A stretch of 8,206 bases of DNA, from NCBI GenBank assembly GCA_015485375.1, contig WFTU01000102.1:1-8206 (forward strand), given 5' to 3'. Below are positions 6,130-8,206 of this stretch, piece after piece; position 1 is the stretch's first letter; each line of letters begins with the position of its first letter. This DNA comes from Paracoccaceae bacterium. GTDB taxonomy: Bacteria; Pseudomonadota; Alphaproteobacteria; Rhodobacterales; Rhodobacteraceae. The notes beneath the pieces are model-generated. The model ran no database searches. It was not told where the DNA came from and worked only from the letters and a program-made list of their open reading frames with translations. The position numbers were made by a program, and so were the translations under genes.

Positions 6130-7280
6130 CCCGCCCGCTCCATTGCCTGTTCCAGATCGCCGATCAGATCGTTCACATCCTCGATCCCGACCGACAGGCG
6201 CAACAGGTTCGGCGCCACCAGAGAATGCGGCCCCTCGACAGTTTTGCGATGCTCGATCAGGCTCTCCACCCCGCCGAGCGAGGTAGCAGGGAAAAACACC
6301 TGACAGTATCGCGCCGTATCGCGCGCCGCCTCCTCGCCGCCCTTCAGCAGCAGGGACAGCATCCCGCCAAACCCGCCGGTCATCTGCCGCTTTGCCACCT
6401 CGTGCCCGGGGTGCGAGGGCAGGCCGGGATAAAGCACCGCCTCCACCGCCGGATGCCCGTCGAAATGTTCCGCTATCGCCAGCGCATTGGCCGAGGATTT
6501 TTCATAACGCAGATAGAGCGTCCGCATCCCGCGGATCAGCAGCCACGCATCGAACGGCGCCATCACCGAGCCTTGCAGCTTGCGCACCAGCGCCAACTCC
6601 TCGGCCAAAGGCCCGTCCCCGGCCAGCGACAACACGCCGCCGGTCAGGTCCGAGTGGCCGTTCAGGTATTTCGTCGCCGACTGGAACACCACATCCGCCC
6701 CGAGCGTCAGCGCCTGCATGGTCACCGGCGGCGCCACCGTGCTGTCCACCGCCAGCAAAGCCCCCGCCGCATGGGCGATGTCCGCTGCCGCCGCCACATC
6801 GATCACATCCCACGAGGGGTTGGTCGGGCTCTCGATCCACACAAGTTTCGTATCCTCGCGCATTGCATTGGCCAGCCCGTCGGGGTCGGTGGCATCGAAC
6901 AGCGTCACGCCAATGCCGCGCTTCGCCTCCAGTCGCCGCACCCAGTCCAGCCCACCGTGATACATCACCTGCGGCAACACCAAATGATCGCCGGTCTCCA
7001 GCGTTTCCAGCAGGGCGACGAAGGCCGCCATGCCGGAGCCAAACAGCAGCGAGGCCGCACTGCCGTCCAGCGCCCCGATAACGCTCTCGGCATGGCTGGT
7101 CGTCGGCCCGCCGTAACGCCCGTAGACATAGTCCCCGAGCAAGGCGTAATCCGCGTTTCGCGCGAAGGTCGAGGACAGCTCGATCCCCGGCACCACGGCG
7201 CCTGTGCGCTCGTCAAGGGAATGCAGCGCCTGCACCGCGCGCGTGGCGGGCGAGAGGGACAGTTGTTTCGGTGTGCTCAT
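6126..7280 (-). CDS. PLP-dependent trans-sulfuration family enzyme (cystathionine gamma-synthase/lyase-like)
   Basis: A cytoplasmic PLP enzyme of the Cys/Met metabolism family (cystathionine gamma-synthase, cystathionine gamma-lyase, O-acyl-homoserine sulfhydrylase, methionine gamma-lyase). The 384-residue length is normal. Family landmarks are YGRYGGPT (53-60, phosphate-binding Tyr/Arg), FGSGMAA (80-86), WIESPTNP (148-155), VDST (178-181, D179 contacting the PLP ring), SATKYLNGHSD (201-211) with Schiff-base lysine K204, SLGGVESL (334-341) and RLSVGIED (361-368). The usual asparagines in YSRxxNPT and VDNT are replaced by Gly and Ser, and the substrate-site loop reads MYHGGLDW. Specificity is therefore uncertain. 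I chose the ATG at 7280 because AGGAGG lies eight bases upstream. An in-frame start at 7352 lacks this. It overlaps the P450 start by four bases, so the two are probably translated together. It could be an ordinary sulfur-amino-acid enzyme or a dedicated partner of the P450. Confidence 0.9.
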   Translation of the reverse strand: MSTPKQLSLSPATRAVQALHSLDERTGAVVPGIELSSTFARNADYALLGDYVYGRYGGPTTSHAESVIGALDGSAASLLFGSGMAAFVALLETLETGDHLVLPQVMYHGGLDWVRRLEAKRGIGVTLFDATDPDGLANAMREDTKLVWIESPTNPSWDVIDVAAAADIAHAAGALLAVDSTVAPPVTMQALTLGADVVFQSATKYLNGHSDLTGGVLSLAGDGPLAEELALVRKLQGSVMAPFDAWLLIRGMRTLYLRYEKSSANALAIAEHFDGHPAVEAVLYPGLPSHPGHEVAKRQMTGGFGGMLSLLLKGGEEAARDTARYCQVFFPATSLGGVESLIEHRKTVEGPHSLVAPNLLRLSVGIEDVNDLIGDLEQAMERAG

Positions 7281-7307
7281 GGAAATGTCCTCCTGGATTT
7301 GCGCCGG

Positions 7308-7336
7308 ATTGTGCGGTGCGGGGCAGGCAAAGGCAA
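7308..7336 (-). promoter_or_regulatory. Possible promoter for the PLP/P450 pair
   Basis: On the minus strand TTGCCT (7331-7336) and CACAAT (7308-7313) are 17 bases apart, four of six matches each. They would start transcription around 7301, about 20 bases before the ATG and just before the AGGAGG. Confidence 0.4.
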
Positions 7337-7395
7337 GCGGCATCAATGGCAAAAATCACGCGACGCGGCGGCGCGATTTCCGCCGGATTTCAAAA

Positions 7396-7415
7396 CCACT
7401 AAACCGGATTAGTGG
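7396..7415. promoter_or_regulatory. 20-bp near-perfect palindrome, candidate operator
   Basis: CCACTAAACCGGATTAGTGG is symmetric in nine of ten base pairs, with outer arms CCACTAA/TTAGTGG. It lies in the 195-base gap between the divergent PLP gene and the sensor-kinase gene, 60 bases before the latter and 115 before the former. That is a natural place for a dimeric regulator. On the minus strand the hairpin is followed by TTTT, so a weak terminator is an alternative, but no minus-strand transcript is known to enter from the right. Confidence 0.45.
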
Positions 7416-7475
7416 ATATGTTAACCATTTGCCAAAACCATTGCACCCGCACGGATTTCGGGGGAGAACAGGGAC

Positions 7476-8206
7476 ATGACCAAACGTCTCGCCCTGTTGC
7501 TCCTGCTTCTGGCCGCCGCCGGCGCCACCCTCTGGGGCGTCTGGCGCTGGTCCTACGGCGAGGCGCTCGACAAGCTGGAGGCGCAGGGGCAGGGCAGCCT
7601 GTCGCTGGCCGCCGACCGTCTGGTCAGCCAGCTGGAGCGCTACCGGCAATTGCCCGTCGTCCTGACCGACAGTCCGGTTTTGCAGGCGGCCGTGCGGCAG
7701 GCGGGGGATATGCAGGACATCGACCTCTATCTGGAGCAGGTGGCCGATGTGACCGGCGCGCGCGATATCCTGCTGCTGGATACCTCCGGCACCACCATAG
7801 CCGCCGCCAACTGGCGCGAGGGCGACAGCTACATCGGGCGCAATTTTGCCGACCGGCCGGATTTCATCCGCGCCATGAACGGCGCGCTCGGGGTTTACCA
7901 TTCGCAGGAAAACGAGGGCGACCCGCGCGGTTTCTATTTCGCCAGCGCCATCCGCGTGGACGGTAAAATCGCCGGCGTGTTGTCGGTCAAGGTCGATCTC
8001 GAGGTGCTGGAGGCCGACTGGCGCGGCGACCCCGAGGTTATCTTTTTTACCGACAAGAACAACGTGGTTTTCATCGCCAACCGTTCGACCCTGCTGCTCA
8101 GGGTGCTGGGCGACCGTTTCGCCATTCTGCAGGACCCCAAGGCGCGGCGCTCCTATGCCGCCAGCGCCCTGCAACCGTTTCCGGCCTTCAGCGAGCGTGA
8201 CATGGG
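7476..8206 (+). CDS. DctB-like sensor histidine kinase (N-terminal part, runs off right edge)
   Basis: The frame is open from the ATG at 7476 to the end of the window (243 complete codons). It starts with a short basic tip and one membrane helix (about 4-23). A periplasmic sensor domain of the double-Cache/PDC type follows. Recognisable pieces resemble DctB, the C4-dicarboxylate sensor: the helix QLERYRQLPVVLTDSPVL (52-69), YLEQVADVTGARDILLLDTSGTTIAA (85-110), NWREGDSYIGRNFADRPDF (112-130), GFYFASAIRVDGKIAGVLSVKVDL (152-175) and VIFFTDKNNVVFIA (188-201). The second membrane helix, phosphoacceptor and ATPase domains would lie to the right, so kinase function is inferred. A GGGGAG about nine bases upstream supports the start. 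A DctD-type response regulator would be expected nearby but is not visible. The sensed ligand need not be a dicarboxylate. Confidence 0.82.
   Translation, partial: MTKRLALLLLLLAAAGATLWGVWRWSYGEALDKLEAQGQGSLSLAADRLVSQLERYRQLPVVLTDSPVLQAAVRQAGDMQDIDLYLEQVADVTGARDILLLDTSGTTIAAANWREGDSYIGRNFADRPDFIRAMNGALGVYHSQENEGDPRGFYFASAIRVDGKIAGVLSVKVDLEVLEADWRGDPEVIFFTDKNNVVFIANRSTLLLRVLGDRFAILQDPKARRSYAASALQPFPAFSERDM

Noticed and set aside
6045..7412. 455-codon plus-strand open frame, the longest in the window
   Set aside because: It lies antisense to the PLP enzyme and the start of the P450. The translation is Arg/His/Gln-rich and lacks any domain.
7412..7966. 184-codon plus-strand frame overlapping the sensor kinase
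   Set aside because: Wrong frame of the same region. The correct frame starts at 7476 and stays open to the edge with DctB-like sequence.
7356..8174. 272-codon minus-strand frame opposite the sensor-kinase gene
   Set aside because: The plus strand carries a continuous frame with a membrane helix and Cache-domain motifs. The minus frame is its mirror.

Overview
The window looks like a stretch of GC-rich alphaproteobacterial chromosome, most likely from a Rhodobacterales (Roseobacter/Paracoccus-like) bacterium. This rests on remembered family resemblance of the proteins (an FbpA of the YSxRQP type, full-length MazG, a DctB-like sensor and a CTP-synthase-like start), not on any search. Nine gene units are supported. 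There are no rRNA, tRNA, CRISPR or insertion sequences, and every gap between genes is shorter than 300 bases.

Left part, all on the minus strand. The first 20 bases hold what look like the first six codons of pyrG (CTP synthase), running off the left edge. Then come an orphan periplasmic ferric-iron-binding protein of an ABC transporter (244-1248) with a clear intrinsic terminator behind it, the nucleotide pyrophosphohydrolase mazG (1324-2157), and a seven-helix membrane protein of the DUF6629 type (2189-2875).

Middle part. A divergent promoter region (2876-2987) separates the DUF6629 gene from an M20 metallo-amidohydrolase (2988-4148, plus strand). This is followed on the same strand by a secreted protein made of two tandem LCCL domains (4235-4945). 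The LCCL stop codon directly abuts the stop codon of the next, convergent gene.

Right part. On the minus strand a PLP-dependent trans-sulfuration-family enzyme (6126-7280) is joined by an ATGA overlap to a cytochrome P450 (4946-6129). The P450 reading frame is broken by an apparent one-base deletion exactly in the heme-binding loop, before the cysteine ligand. Restoring one base gives a full-length P450 with an intact C-terminus. Across a 195-base divergent region containing a near-perfect 20-base palindrome, a DctB-like membrane sensor kinase starts on the plus strand (7476) and leaves the window before its kinase domain.

Most of the genes are housekeeping or ordinary metabolic types. The parts that deserve a second look are the PLP enzyme/P450 pair with its frameshift, the tandem-LCCL secreted protein, and the palindrome between the PLP gene and the sensor kinase. 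I see no mobile element or clearly new multi-gene system. The PLP/P450 pair is the best candidate for an uncharacterised pathway.
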